Shown here: positions 7,249-16,052 of the stretch, piece after piece
Numbering within the stretch: the stretch's first letter is position 1
How the letters are laid out: the number at the start of each line of letters is the position of its first letter
From: SHZI01 sp038214295
GTDB lineage: Bacteria; Pseudomonadota; Gammaproteobacteria; Steroidobacterales; GCA-2729495
Length of the DNA stretch: 64,000 nt
Assembly: GCA_038214295.1 (NCBI GenBank)
Contig: JBBQSA010000014.1
Location: 1 to 64,000, forward strand
Direction of reading: 5' to 3'
Program-made: the position numbers and the translations under genes
The notes under the pieces: model-generated
The model's input: only the letters and a program-made list of their open reading frames with translations
Database searches by the model: none
Told to the model about the DNA's origin: nothing

Positions 7249-8864
7249 TGGACATGCCTGGCCGCCTCTCCCGCTGGCCGGCGCTGCTGCTCCTCGCGCT
7301 CGTACTGGCCGCCTGCGGCGGCGGCTCGTCCCCCGGTTCCGCGCCGGCCCCGCAGGGTGATCCGCCCCAGGCGGGAACGCTGGCCGTGTCCGTGCCGACC
7401 GGCCGCAGCGGTGACCCGGTCATCACGGGCTACGAGCTCGTGTGGTCGCAGCGTGTTTCGAGGACGGTCTTCGATTACGCCTACCGGGTCCATCTCCAGG
7501 TCGGGTCCACCCAGTATCCGCCCGGCACGGCCCTCATCGCGGCAAGCAGTTCGGCGACCACCGTCCTGCAGAAAGGCAACGTAATCACCGGCATCCTCCG
7601 TGCGGGCGACGTCGCCACGCCTGCCGACCTTTTTATCATCCGGCAGGACCGGACGGCCCCGTTCAGCGCCAGCTCCCTGACCTGGAATATCGGTGTCCCA
7701 AACCCTGCCGAGTCCGGCCTCCGGGGCATGCAATCGAACAGCAAGCAGCGCAGCTACTACCTGGACCTGCCGTCCGACTACGACCCCTACGCGGATCCGC
7801 GGCCGCTGATCATCGCCTACCACGGCACCGGTGGCAGCTATCAGGCCTGGCTGGACAACTACAGGCTCAAGGAGCAGGCCGTTGGCGACGGGGCGATCCT
7901 CGTTTATCCCAATGCCTTGCCGAACGGGGCCGGGGTGAACCAGTGGGACTTCACCGATGACTTCCGGATGTTCGAGGATCTCTTCGAGCAGCTGCCCACG
8001 GTGGTTACCTATGATCCAGACCGCGTCTTCATCACCGGGCACAGCAGCGGCGGCGGCTTCGCCCACGAGCTCGGGTGCCGCTATGGCAGCCGGATACGCG
8101 CGATTGCCCCGGTTGCGGGTTCGTTGACGGCGACGAGTTGCACCGGTGCGGTGGCCGTGATCCAGATCCAGGGGGAGAAGGACTCCCTCGTGCCGCTGGC
8201 GATCGCGCAGCTGGGTCGCCGCTTCTGGGTGCTGTACAACGGCTTTAACACCTCGATGAACGTCCCGGGCATCGAGTTGCCCTGCGTCAACTATGCGCTC
8301 ACGCTGTCCGACTATCCGGTCCAGTGGTGCCAGCACCAGGAGGGCGACGGCGTTACTGCCCACGCCTGGCCCACCTTCGCGAGCCGCGTAATCTGGGAGT
8401 TCTTCCAGGGTCTGACATCCGTGCCGGTGCCGCATGGGGACCCGCCTCCCAACGGTGGGAACGACAAGCCCCTGGCGGGCACCGACACGACACTGACGGT
8501 AAGACTGCGCTACCCGACGGGCATGCCGACGCCTGTCAAGCTTGCCGTCGTGCTCGGGCCTGCGGGCACACGCCAGCCGCTGTCCGGTGCGCCGCTCGCG
8601 TTCCTCAATCTCAACGTGGCGCCCGGGGCTGTCGCCGGCGACGAGCGGAGCTACAGCATCCCGGTGACTTACCGGGGCGGGGATGTCGCGTTTCCCGGCA
8701 GCTACACCCTGGAGATCGTTGTCTATTGCGAGGGCGGGGGATTCCCGATCCCGGCAGCGGGCATCGACCATGTAGCCCTTGCCGATGTGGAACTCGTCGA
8801 CCGGACCACGCCGATCGTGATTCCCGGCGTGCTGGAACTGGAACCGTCCCAGAGCGCGTTCTGA
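7248..8864 (+). CDS. Polyhydroxybutyrate-depolymerase/feruloyl-esterase-like lipoprotein
   Basis: A 538-residue lipoprotein: signal peptide with lipobox LAAC (Cys about residue 24) and a Gly/Ser/Pro linker. Next comes a region of unknown fold to about residue 160, then an alpha/beta-hydrolase domain of the LpqC/PHB depolymerase type (about 165-390). It shows 'PLIIAYHGTGGSY' (oxyanion region), 'ILVYPNAL' and the nucleophile elbow GHSSGGG near residue 265. The last 130 residues look like a beta-sandwich accessory domain. The esters it cleaves cannot be predicted; polyesters, feruloyl-polysaccharides or acetylated glycans are known for relatives. Translational coupling to the CTERM protein suggests both act at the cell surface. 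Confidence 0.8.
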   Translation: MDMPGRLSRWPALLLLALVLAACGGGSSPGSAPAPQGDPPQAGTLAVSVPTGRSGDPVITGYELVWSQRVSRTVFDYAYRVHLQVGSTQYPPGTALIAASSSATTVLQKGNVITGILRAGDVATPADLFIIRQDRTAPFSASSLTWNIGVPNPAESGLRGMQSNSKQRSYYLDLPSDYDPYADPRPLIIAYHGTGGSYQAWLDNYRLKEQAVGDGAILVYPNALPNGAGVNQWDFTDDFRMFEDLFEQLPTVVTYDPDRVFITGHSSGGGFAHELGCRYGSRIRAIAPVAGSLTATSCTGAVAVIQIQGEKDSLVPLAIAQLGRRFWVLYNGFNTSMNVPGIELPCVNYALTLSDYPVQWCQHQEGDGVTAHAWPTFASRVIWEFFQGLTSVPVPHGDPPPNGGNDKPLAGTDTTLTVRLRYPTGMPTPVKLAVVLGPAGTRQPLSGAPLAFLNLNVAPGAVAGDERSYSIPVTYRGGDVAFPGSYTLEIVVYCEGGGFPIPAAGIDHVALADVELVDRTTPIVIPGVLELEPSQSAF

Positions 8865-8869
8865 CGGTC

Positions 8870-9901
8870 TCAGCCGCTGCCGATCCGGCTGACCAGTGCC
8901 CTTGTGAATTCCGCCGTGCTCGCGCTGCCACCCAGGTCGCCGGTGCGCACCTTGTCCAGGTTGAGGGTGGCGTCGATCGCCTGCCGGAGGCGGGCCGAGA
9001 GGTCCGGCAGCTCGCAGTGATCCAGCATCAGGGCAGCCGCCAGCAGCAAAGCGGTCGGGTTCGCAACCCCCTTCCCGGCGATGTCCGGTGCCGAGCCGTG
9101 CACGGCCTCGAAGATCGCCGCATTGCTGCCGATGTTCGCGCCGGGAGTCATGCCAAGGCCGCCCACGAGGCCCGCGACCAGGTCCGACAGGATATCGCCG
9201 AAGAGATTGGTGGTGACCAGCACATCGAACTGCCAGGGGTTCTGCACCAGCTTCATCGCGCAGGCGTCAACGATCTCGGTGCCGAGCTCGATCCGGCCCT
9301 TGTACTGGCGCTCCCACATCTCGGTACCCGTCTCGAGGAAGATCCCCGTCAGCGCCTTCATGATGTTGGCCTTGTGGACGATCGTGACCTTCCGGCGGCC
9401 CGTGGCGATGGCGTGTTCGAAGGCAAACTCCAGCAGCCTGCGGCAGCCCTGGCGGGTGTTGACGCCAGTCGCCATTGCCACCGCGTGGGGGTCGTCATCG
9501 ATCGGGATATAGATCTCGTGCCCGATGTAGAGACCCTCGAGGTTCTCGCGCACCACCACGAGGTCGATGTCCTCGAAGCGGCCCCCGGGAACCAGCGTTC
9601 GGGCCGGCCGCAGGTTGGCGTACAGCCTGAACTCCTCCCGCAGGCGCACGTTCGAGGAGCGGTAGCCGCCGCCCGACGGCGTCTCCAGCGGCCCCTTCAG
9701 GGCGAGCCGTGTCCGGTGAATGCTGTCGAGGGTCGCCCGGGGGAGTGGATCTCCCGCGGCCGTGACGCCGGCCAGTCCCGCGACCTGCCAGTCCCACTCG
9801 AAGGGCGCCTTGAGCGCCTCCAGTGCCGCCAGGGTGGCGTCGACGATCTCCGGCCCGATGCCATCGCCGGGGATCAGGGTGGCGGGAATAGTGCGCGGCA
9901 T
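8870..9901 (-). CDS. Isocitrate/isopropylmalate dehydrogenase family enzyme, probably NAD-dependent isocitrate dehydrogenase
   Basis: A 343-residue decarboxylating beta-hydroxyacid dehydrogenase. The N-terminal 'ATLIPGDGIGPEI' is the family opening. The substrate loop 'GGYRSSNVRLREEF' carries the SxxxxxR pattern seen in isocitrate rather than isopropylmalate enzymes, and 'YANLRPAR' follows. Catalytic Tyr-Lys are represented by 'ENLEGLYIGHE' and 'VTIVHKANIMK', metal ligands by 'TNLFGDILSDL', and the nucleotide-site region by 'FEAVHGSAPDIAGKGVANP'. The size matches NAD-type homodimeric enzymes rather than the larger NADP Icd. It could also act on homoisocitrate or tartrate-like substrates. It lies 16 bases downstream of the YqhA-like gene on the same strand. 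Confidence 0.85.
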   Translation of the reverse strand: MPRTIPATLIPGDGIGPEIVDATLAALEALKAPFEWDWQVAGLAGVTAAGDPLPRATLDSIHRTRLALKGPLETPSGGGYRSSNVRLREEFRLYANLRPARTLVPGGRFEDIDLVVVRENLEGLYIGHEIYIPIDDDPHAVAMATGVNTRQGCRRLLEFAFEHAIATGRRKVTIVHKANIMKALTGIFLETGTEMWERQYKGRIELGTEIVDACAMKLVQNPWQFDVLVTTNLFGDILSDLVAGLVGGLGMTPGANIGSNAAIFEAVHGSAPDIAGKGVANPTALLLAAALMLDHCELPDLSARLRQAIDATLNLDKVRTGDLGGSASTAEFTRALVSRIGSG

Positions 9902-9917
9902 CGTTCCTTGTTCCGTG

Positions 9918-10544
9918 TCAGTGGCTGCGGGTGGACTTTGCCGTCCCCGACATCAGCCGGTCGGTCCAGGCGATGCCGATGGCCGAGAGTACGAAGAGGC
10001 TGTGAATCAGTGTCTGCCACATCACGCCGTCGGTGGTGACGCTGGTGCAAGCGAGGAGGTTGGAGCCCAGGTCCCGTAGCGCCTGGGTGGCCGCCACGCC
10101 GTCCACGCTGTTGCACAGGGGCAGGCCGCCAAGCGAGCCTGCCTCGATGAAGGTCTTCAGCAGGTGAATGGAGCTGATGCCGATGATGGCCATGGCCAGC
10201 TTTACCTTGAGCACCGACGCGTTCACGTGGCTCAACCACTCGGGCTGGTCGGGGTGACCCCGGAGATTCAAACGCGAGACGAAAGTTTCGTAGCCGCCCA
10301 CGATCACCATCACCAGCAGGTTCGAGATCATGACCACGTCGATGAGGCCGAGCACCACGAGCATGATCGACTGCTCCGTCAGCCGCGGCGCGTCCGTGAT
10401 CAGGTGCAGCAGCTCCTTCCCGAACAGAAACACATACACGCACTGGGCCAGGATCAGGCCGAGGTAAAGGGGTAGCTGCAGCCAGCGTGAAGCGAAGATC
10501 AGCGTGGAGAGCGGGCCGGGTCGCGGCATTGCTTGATCGGACAA
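9918..10544 (-). CDS. YqhA/UPF0114 family inner-membrane protein
   Basis: A 208-residue integral membrane protein with four hydrophobic segments. It shows the family signature 'SRWLQLPLYLGLILAQ' near the N-terminus and 'LGLIDVVMISNLLVMVIVGGYE' around residues 64-86. The function of the family is unknown. I keep the TTG start at 10544 because a strong GAGGAG ribosome-binding site sits 8 bases before it, whereas the first ATG (10529, five codons later) would be too far away. The C-terminal tail is about 30 residues longer than in E. coli YqhA. The porin gene ends 12 bases upstream on the same strand. Confidence 0.85.
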   Translation of the reverse strand: MSDQAMPRPGPLSTLIFASRWLQLPLYLGLILAQCVYVFLFGKELLHLITDAPRLTEQSIMLVVLGLIDVVMISNLLVMVIVGGYETFVSRLNLRGHPDQPEWLSHVNASVLKVKLAMAIIGISSIHLLKTFIEAGSLGGLPLCNSVDGVAATQALRDLGSNLLACTSVTTDGVMWQTLIHSLFVLSAIGIAWTDRLMSGTAKSTRSH

Positions 10545-10556
10545 AGGGGGCTCTCC

Positions 10557-11777
10557 TCAGCGCAGGGCTGACAGTGGCTTCGAGTAGCTCAGTTCAAAGC
10601 GCAGGATGACGACCAGCGCGTTATCGAGTGCCGGGTCGGTGCCGGGGTTGATCACGTACTGGATGTCCGGCTGGATGGTGAGCCAGCTGGTGAGCGGGGC
10701 GCGGTAGGTGATCTCCAGGCTGGCCTCGTGCCGGTCGGTGCCGGCGCCCTCGAGCGCCCGGGCCGCGCGGTACTCGCTGCCGGTAAAGGCCATGGCCATG
10801 CCGAGACCCACCGTGTCATCGGGCCGCCCCGGCACGAAGCCGCTCAGACTACCGCCGGCGCCCAGGTATCCGTCGAAGCCATTGTAGCGCTCATCAGCCT
10901 GGCCAACGCGCAGGAAGCCGGCAGCGGTGCGGCCGCCGTCCGACCAGAGCGTGCGGTCGGCGATGGCGTACCAGCCGTCGTTGCCAGCCTCCCGGCGCGG
11001 GTCGCCGGCCGGTGTGGTGGCGGCCAGCCGGTCGAAGTCGGCGGTGTACCGCCAGAGGCCGAGGGCCAGCTTGCGCCAGGCGCCGCGGTGCCAGCCGCCC
11101 TCGACCACGAGCAGCGCACCGTCCTTGCCGGAGAGGTGGATCCGGTTGCTCGAGCCGTCTTCCGGGTCGCCGGGCACACCGTCGAGTACGGCGAACTGGC
11201 CGTAGGCGCCGGTGCTGCTGGTGGCGTTCAGTCGGAGGGCCAGTGACGTGACGGGAAAGATCGACGGGCCATTTTCCCCGCTCTGGCCGAAGTCGGTGCC
11301 GACGCCCTGGGCGCCGTTCAGGAAGAGCCCGGCGGTCTCGGTGGCGTCAAACTCGGTGTTCAGGTCGTACAGGCCAAGCCGGGCCGAGAAGGCGTTCCCG
11401 TCCTCGTAAACGGGGGCCCAGTCCAGCCAGGCTTCGTAGAGTCGGAAGGCCCGTGGCCCCTCGATATTGCTGACGATCTGGGCGTCGCCGACGTATTTCT
11501 CGCTGAACTCGTGGGCATTGTTGTACAGCCCGTAGAGCAGGCCGGAGAGGCCGGGTATGCCGAAGATGGCGCCCCGGTCCGCGGCCAGCTGCAGGTCCAG
11601 GTTGTCCAGGTAGGTGCCGCCGGCGCGGATACCCCCTGAGAAGTTACGGACCGGATCGCCGGTGTAGGCCGCATTAAATACCACCCCACCGTCCGGCGAA
11701 TCGGCAAGGGAAGGGCTGGTGGCCAAGGCGGTGATCAGGGAGAGGAGCGCGAAGCGCGAGAGTCTAAGCTGCTGCAA
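10557..11777 (-). CDS. Carbohydrate-selective porin, OprB family
   Basis: A 406-residue outer-membrane porin. A signal peptide (about 1-25, ending SPSLA) is followed by family features: 'NAHEFSEKYVGDAQIVSNIEG', 'FRLYEAWLDWAP' and 'FSARLGLYDLNTEFD', then 'FGQSGENGPSIFPVTSLALRL'. All are typical of OprB beta-barrel porins that let monosaccharides cross the outer membrane. The protein ends in a strand (ILRFELSYSKPLSALR) without a terminal Phe. The only start codon giving the full signal peptide is TTG at 11777. No sugar ABC transporter or kinase genes accompany it, so the name does not fix the substrate. Confidence 0.85.
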   Translation of the reverse strand: MQQLRLSRFALLSLITALATSPSLADSPDGGVVFNAAYTGDPVRNFSGGIRAGGTYLDNLDLQLAADRGAIFGIPGLSGLLYGLYNNAHEFSEKYVGDAQIVSNIEGPRAFRLYEAWLDWAPVYEDGNAFSARLGLYDLNTEFDATETAGLFLNGAQGVGTDFGQSGENGPSIFPVTSLALRLNATSSTGAYGQFAVLDGVPGDPEDGSSNRIHLSGKDGALLVVEGGWHRGAWRKLALGLWRYTADFDRLAATTPAGDPRREAGNDGWYAIADRTLWSDGGRTAAGFLRVGQADERYNGFDGYLGAGGSLSGFVPGRPDDTVGLGMAMAFTGSEYRAARALEGAGTDRHEASLEITYRAPLTSWLTIQPDIQYVINPGTDPALDNALVVILRFELSYSKPLSALR

Positions 11778-11822
11778 TCGACTACTTTCGGTGGAACGCG
11801 CGACAATCTACCAACCCGGCTG

Positions 11823-12362
11823 GTGTCTGCTCAACCCGTGATCCCGGTCCTGACCACTCCGCGCCTCCGGGTGCGGCAATTTGTCCCGGCGGATGCTGCA
11901 GGGCTGCATGCCCTGTGCGGCAGCCGGCGGACCATGCGCTACGTCGGCGACGGCATGACCCTGTCACTCGCTCGTTGCGCCGAATGGATCGGGGAATCCC
12001 TCGCCGACTACGCGACCCGCGGCTACGGCGCGTGGGCGGTGCAGATGGAAGGCGTGCCTGGCCTCGCGGGCTTTGCGGGGATCGTGACGGCCCGGCGGCG
12101 CGCCGACCCGGAACTCATCTACGCCCTGCGGCCGGACCTGTGGGGCCGGGGCCTCGCCAGCGAACTCGTGCCAGCACTCCTCGACTACGGCTTCGGGCCC
12201 TGTGGCCTGCCACGGCTGGTTGCGACGATCCGGCCGGAGAATCGCGCGTCGCTACGGGTGGTGGAAAAGGCGGGCATGCACTGTGCGGGCGAGGAACTGG
12301 CGGCGGAGGGCATCCTGATGCTGGTCTACGCGCTGGACCGGCCGTCCCCGCGGCCACTCTGA
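11823..12362 (+). CDS. GNAT-family N-acetyltransferase (RimJ/RimL type)
   Basis: A 179-residue acetyltransferase. It opens with 'TPRLRVRQFVPADAAGLHAL', a pattern shared with RimJ/RimL ribosomal-protein N-acetyltransferases. The central 'YALRPDLWGRGLASELVPALLDYGF' contains the Q/RxxGxG/A acetyl-CoA loop, and 'ENRASLRVVEKAGM' is the conserved final helix. The substrate may be a protein N-terminus, an amino acid or an antibiotic and cannot be told. The start is uncertain: GTG at 11823 is used here, but GTG at 11838 is equally possible. Its stop lies inside the first unit of a 12-base repeat array. Confidence 0.8.
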   Translation: MSAQPVIPVLTTPRLRVRQFVPADAAGLHALCGSRRTMRYVGDGMTLSLARCAEWIGESLADYATRGYGAWAVQMEGVPGLAGFAGIVTARRRADPELIYALRPDLWGRGLASELVPALLDYGFGPCGLPRLVATIRPENRASLRVVEKAGMHCAGEELAAEGILMLVYALDRPSPRPL

Positions 12363-12422
12363 CGGCCACTCTAACGGCCAGTCCAACGGCCACTCCAACG
12401 GCGAGCCCAGCGGCCTCGCTAC
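12351..12422. repeat. 12-bp tandem repeat array between two convergent stop codons
   Basis: Six units follow the pattern CGGCCACTCTAA with progressive drift: units at 12351, 12363, 12375, 12387, 12399 and 12411, the first four being closest. The GNAT stop (12360-12362) is inside the first unit and the stop of the opposing small gene (12419-12421) inside the last. Confidence 0.85.
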
Positions 12423-12631
12423 TCCTCCGGCTCGCCTTCCGCGTTCCACTTTTCCCGGTGGGCCTGTGCGGCCTGTTGCCGCACGCCCTCGTGCCGGCGC
12501 TGCAGCAGCAGCGTGGAGGGATCGCAGACCCGGGCCCGGAGTATCCCGAGGTCCACCGCTGCATCGAACAGGCTGGGATACCAGCTCCGCCAGTTGGGCA
12601 GCATGCTCTCCACCTGTTCACGCAGATTCAT
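12419..12631 (-). CDS. Small hypothetical protein downstream of hrpB
   Basis: A possible 70-residue soluble protein (begins MNLREQVESMLPNWRSW, ends EKWNAEGEPEE) starting 27 bases after the hrpB stop on the same strand. Its composition is balanced (several Glu, Gln, Leu, few Gly/Pro), unlike the Arg/Pro/Ala-rich shadow frames of this GC-rich DNA, which is why I list it. No family is recognised. The last codons and the stop fall in the 12-base repeat array, so the C-terminus may have been altered by repeat growth. Confidence 0.5.
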   Translation of the reverse strand: MNLREQVESMLPNWRSWYPSLFDAAVDLGILRARVCDPSTLLLQRRHEGVRQQAAQAHREKWNAEGEPEE

Positions 12632-12658
12632 GGCGACCCGACTCTACACCAGGCTTTC

Positions 12659-15217
12659 TCAGCGTGGCTTGACGCGCCGCGTGGGTTCCGCCTGGTGCGG
12701 ATCCTCGGGCCAGTAGTGGCGCGGGTAGCGGCCCTTCAGCTCCCTGCGGACTTCGTGATAGGCGCCAGCCCAGAAGCTGGCGAGATCCTGGGTCACCTGC
12801 ACGGGCCGCCGGGCCGGCGACAGCAGCTTAAGCAGCACCGGCACGCGGCCGGCGCCGACGCAGGGCGTGGCGCCGAGGCCGAACACTTCCTGCAGGCGGA
12901 CGGACAGGCTGGGCACGGGACCGTCCAGGTATTCGATCGGGACCCGGGAGCCGCTCGGCACCGCCAGGTGCGTCGGTGCCAGCTCCTCCAGCCGCTGCTG
13001 CCGTGCCCAGGGCAGCAGCCCGTGCAACGCGCCGGCCAGGTCCACCCGGGGCAGGTGCGTGGCCCGGGACACGCCGTCGAGCCAGGGCGTCAGCCAGCTC
13101 TCCAGCGTGGCGAGCAATGTGGCGTCGCTCACGTCAGGCCAGGGTTCAGCCGCCTCCGTCTCGACGCGGCCACAGAGCAGCACCCGCGCCTGCCACTGCC
13201 GGAGGTCCGGCGTCCAGGGGAGCGCCGCGAGACCGAGTTCCCGGAGGCCCGCGACCATCGCCGCGGTCACGAGCGCGGGGTCCGGGTGCCTCAGGGCTTC
13301 GTCGGCCAGGACCAGCGCGCCGAGCCTGCGTTGCCGGCGGGCGACGACGGCGCGTTCCCGGCTTTCCCAGCAGACCTCGGATGCCGTGCTGATCGAGCCG
13401 GCAAGGTGTTGCTCCAGCGCAGCCAGGCTGACGGGCGCCGCCAGCTGGATGCGGGCCTCCTTCTCGCCGCCCTCCAGTCCGGGAATCACGAGGTAATCGG
13501 CCCGGGCCAGTGACTGGGGTGCGGCGAAGAAGGCGCCCCGCCCGTTGCTGAGGAGGTACCTTCCCGAGCCGTGCTCCCGCGTCCGCGCGATGCGGTCCGG
13601 GTAGGCGAGGGCGAGCAGCCAGCCGACTTCGTCCGCGTCGATGCCCCGTTCGATACCAGCGGCGCTGCCAGCGAGTCCCAGTTGCCGGGCGTAGGTGTCC
13701 GCCGACCGGCGCACCAGGCGCAGCGTCGACTGGTCCACGTCATCGCGGCGCAGGGCGTCCGGATCCCGCGCCAGCACCTCGAGCCGGGTGCGCAGGTCCG
13801 GGTCCCGCTCAGCCGGCCGCTGCCCGGGCTGGCCGCGCAGCAGGTCGCGTTCGCCGAGGAGGGCCGCGAGAGCGCAGGCGGTGCGGCCGAGGCCGGCTGC
13901 CTTCGCGCCGAGCATCAGGTGGGCAAGCCGCGGGTGGGCGCCCTGCCGGAGCAGTTCCCGGCCGTGGGGCGTGATCCTGTCGGCTTGGTCCAACGCACCG
14001 AGCTGGCGGAGCAATTCCCGCGCCTGGGCCAGTGCGCCGGCCGGTGGCGGCGTGAGCCAGGTGAGCGCCGCCGGGTCCCGCGTGCCCCAGCCGGCAAGTT
14101 CCAGCGCCAGGGGAGCCAGGTCGGCGCTGGCGATCTCCGGCGGCGTGAACGGCAGCAGCGAGCGGTGTTCCGCCGCGGTCCACAACCGGTAGCAGATGCC
14201 GGGCGCGAGCCGCCCGGAGCGGCCACGGCGCTGGTCGGCCGAGGCCTGCGAAATGCGCAGCGTCTCGAGCCGGCTCATGCCGCTCTGCGGATCGAAGCGC
14301 GCGCGCCGCTCGAGTCCGCCGTCAATCACCACCCGGATGCCCTCGATGGTGAGACTGGTCTCCGCGATATTCGTGGCCAGCACCACCTTGCGCTCGCCGG
14401 CGGGCGCCGGGCGGATCGCCAGGTCCTGGGCCTCCCGGTCCAGGTCTCCATAGAGGGGCCGGATGTGCACCGGTCCACTGGCCCCGGTGTCCCGCAGGGC
14501 TTGCTCGACCCGCCGGATCTCGCCCGCGCCCGGCAGGAAGACAAGGAGGTCGCCGTCGTCCTCGCGCAGCGAGCGCCGGATGGCCGCCACCGCCTGCCGG
14601 TCCAGGTAGTCGCTGCTCGCCCGATCCGCGTACCGGGTCTCCACGGGGAAACTGAGCCCGGGCGCGCTGATGACCGGCGCGTCGTCCATGAGGCGCGCCA
14701 GCGCCGCGCCGTCCAGCGTGGCCGACATCACCAGCACGCGCAGCTCAGGCGCCAGGTGCCGCTGCGCATCCAGCACGAAGGCGAGGCCCAGGTCCGCCTG
14801 CAAGCTGCGCTCGTGGAACTCGTCGAAGATCACGAGACCCACGCCCTCCAGGGCCGGGTCCCGCTGGAGCTGGCGGGTGAGGATGCCCTCGGTCACGACC
14901 TCGATGCGCGTGCGCGGCCCCATCCGCGTGTCGAGGCGGGTGCGATACCCGACTGTGCCGCCGGGCTCTTCCCCGAGCTGGCTCGCCATCCGGGCGGCGA
15001 CGGCCCGCGCCGCGAGCCTCCGCGGCTCGAGGAGCAGCAGGCGCCGGCCGGCGAGCCAGGGTGCGTCCAGCAGGGCGAGCGGCACGCCCGTGCTCTTGCC
15101 CGCGCCGGGCGGCGCCTGCAGCACCGCGCCGCGGCCCGCGGCCAGCGCCGCCGCAAGTTCCGGCAGCGCGGCCGTGATCGGCAGGGGTGCCGCAGGAACC
15201 TTCACGGGGCCATCCAT
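12659..15217 (-). CDS. hrpB: ATP-dependent helicase HrpB
   Basis: A DEAH-box helicase of 852 residues, close to the usual 810-850 for HrpB. The helicase core shows Walker A (APPGAGKST, near residue 40), 'LLLEPRRLAARA' (motif Ia), DEFHERS (motif II, near 130), 'SATLDG' (motif III) and 'QRRGRSGR' (motif VI). These are followed by the HA2 and HrpB-specific C-terminal domains ending 'RYPRHYWPEDPHQAEPTRRV'. The E. coli role is unclear; other bacteria need it for RNA handling. I chose the ATG at 15217; an ATG at 15238 would add seven residues. The much longer upstream reading frame crosses lgt and thyA on the other strand and is not real. It diverges from lgt. Confidence 0.93.
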   Translation of the reverse strand: MDGPVKVPAAPLPITAALPELAAALAAGRGAVLQAPPGAGKSTGVPLALLDAPWLAGRRLLLLEPRRLAARAVAARMASQLGEEPGGTVGYRTRLDTRMGPRTRIEVVTEGILTRQLQRDPALEGVGLVIFDEFHERSLQADLGLAFVLDAQRHLAPELRVLVMSATLDGAALARLMDDAPVISAPGLSFPVETRYADRASSDYLDRQAVAAIRRSLREDDGDLLVFLPGAGEIRRVEQALRDTGASGPVHIRPLYGDLDREAQDLAIRPAPAGERKVVLATNIAETSLTIEGIRVVIDGGLERRARFDPQSGMSRLETLRISQASADQRRGRSGRLAPGICYRLWTAAEHRSLLPFTPPEIASADLAPLALELAGWGTRDPAALTWLTPPPAGALAQARELLRQLGALDQADRITPHGRELLRQGAHPRLAHLMLGAKAAGLGRTACALAALLGERDLLRGQPGQRPAERDPDLRTRLEVLARDPDALRRDDVDQSTLRLVRRSADTYARQLGLAGSAAGIERGIDADEVGWLLALAYPDRIARTREHGSGRYLLSNGRGAFFAAPQSLARADYLVIPGLEGGEKEARIQLAAPVSLAALEQHLAGSISTASEVCWESRERAVVARRQRRLGALVLADEALRHPDPALVTAAMVAGLRELGLAALPWTPDLRQWQARVLLCGRVETEAAEPWPDVSDATLLATLESWLTPWLDGVSRATHLPRVDLAGALHGLLPWARQQRLEELAPTHLAVPSGSRVPIEYLDGPVPSLSVRLQEVFGLGATPCVGAGRVPVLLKLLSPARRPVQVTQDLASFWAGAYHEVRRELKGRYPRHYWPEDPHQAEPTRRVKPR

Positions 15218-15247
15218 CGGGGCGCAGTCTAGTACCATAAGGACCGC

Positions 15248-16042
15248 ATGTTCCTGTACCCGGAATTCGATCCCGTCGCGTTGCACATCGGCCCACTGGC
15301 GGTCCGCTGGTACGGCATCACCTACCTCGTGGGCTTCGCCGCCGCCTGGTACCTGGCGCGGCGCCGCGCCGTCCGGCCGGGTTCTCCCATCACGGTGCTG
15401 CAGGTCGACGACCTCATCTTCTACGCCGCCCTCGGCGTCATCCTCGGCGGCCGCATCGGCTACATGCTGTTCTACGGTTTCGACCAGATCGTCGCCAATC
15501 CCCTGAACCTCTTCCGCATCTGGGAAGGGGGCATGTCCTTCCATGGCGGTCTGCTGGGAGTGACGGGCGCCATGTGGCTGTACTCGCGGCGGCTCAAGCA
15601 GGGTTTCTTCTCCATCATGGACTTCGTCGCGCCGCTGGTGCCCATCGGCCTCGGGAGCGGGCGCATCGGCAATTTCATCAACGGCGAGCTGTGGGGCGCG
15701 CCGACGAGCGTGCCCTGGGGCTTCATCGTCAACGGACAGGGCCGGCATCCCTCCCAGCTGTACGAGGCCGGCCTCGAGGGCCTCACGCTCTTCATCATCC
15801 TCTGGCTCTATTCGTCCCGGCCGAGGCCCGCTGGCGCGGTGGCTGGCGTCTTCCTGATCGGCTACGGCGTGTTCCGCTTCGCCGTGGAATTCGTCCGCCT
15901 GCCCGATGCCCACATCGGCTACCTGGCATTCGGCTGGCTCACGATGGGCCAGGTCCTCACGCTGCCGATGCTGTTGCTGGGTCTCCTGCTGCTGTGGCGC
16001 GCCTACCGGGGCGAGCCGCGGGCTGTTGCTGCCGGCGGCTGA
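15248..16042 (+). CDS. lgt: Prolipoprotein diacylglyceryl transferase
   Basis: Lgt transfers diacylglycerol from phosphatidylglycerol to the lipobox Cys of prolipoproteins, the first step of lipoprotein maturation, in the inner membrane. The 264-residue protein has about seven membrane segments. Key motifs are 'AVRWYGITYLVGF' near residue 18, 'GGMSFHGGLLG' near 98 (the catalytic His region) and the Lgt signature 'GLGSGRIGNFINGELWG' near 136-152. An AAGGA ribosome-binding site lies 5 bases before the ATG. It is followed after 10 bases by thyA, the same order as in E. coli and many gammaproteobacteria. Lipoproteins elsewhere in this window (LolB, RlpA, the esterase) are likely clients. Confidence 0.97.
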   Translation: MFLYPEFDPVALHIGPLAVRWYGITYLVGFAAAWYLARRRAVRPGSPITVLQVDDLIFYAALGVILGGRIGYMLFYGFDQIVANPLNLFRIWEGGMSFHGGLLGVTGAMWLYSRRLKQGFFSIMDFVAPLVPIGLGSGRIGNFINGELWGAPTSVPWGFIVNGQGRHPSQLYEAGLEGLTLFIILWLYSSRPRPAGAVAGVFLIGYGVFRFAVEFVRLPDAHIGYLAFGWLTMGQVLTLPMLLLGLLLLWRAYRGEPRAVAAGG

Positions 16043-16052
16043 GCAGGCGCCG

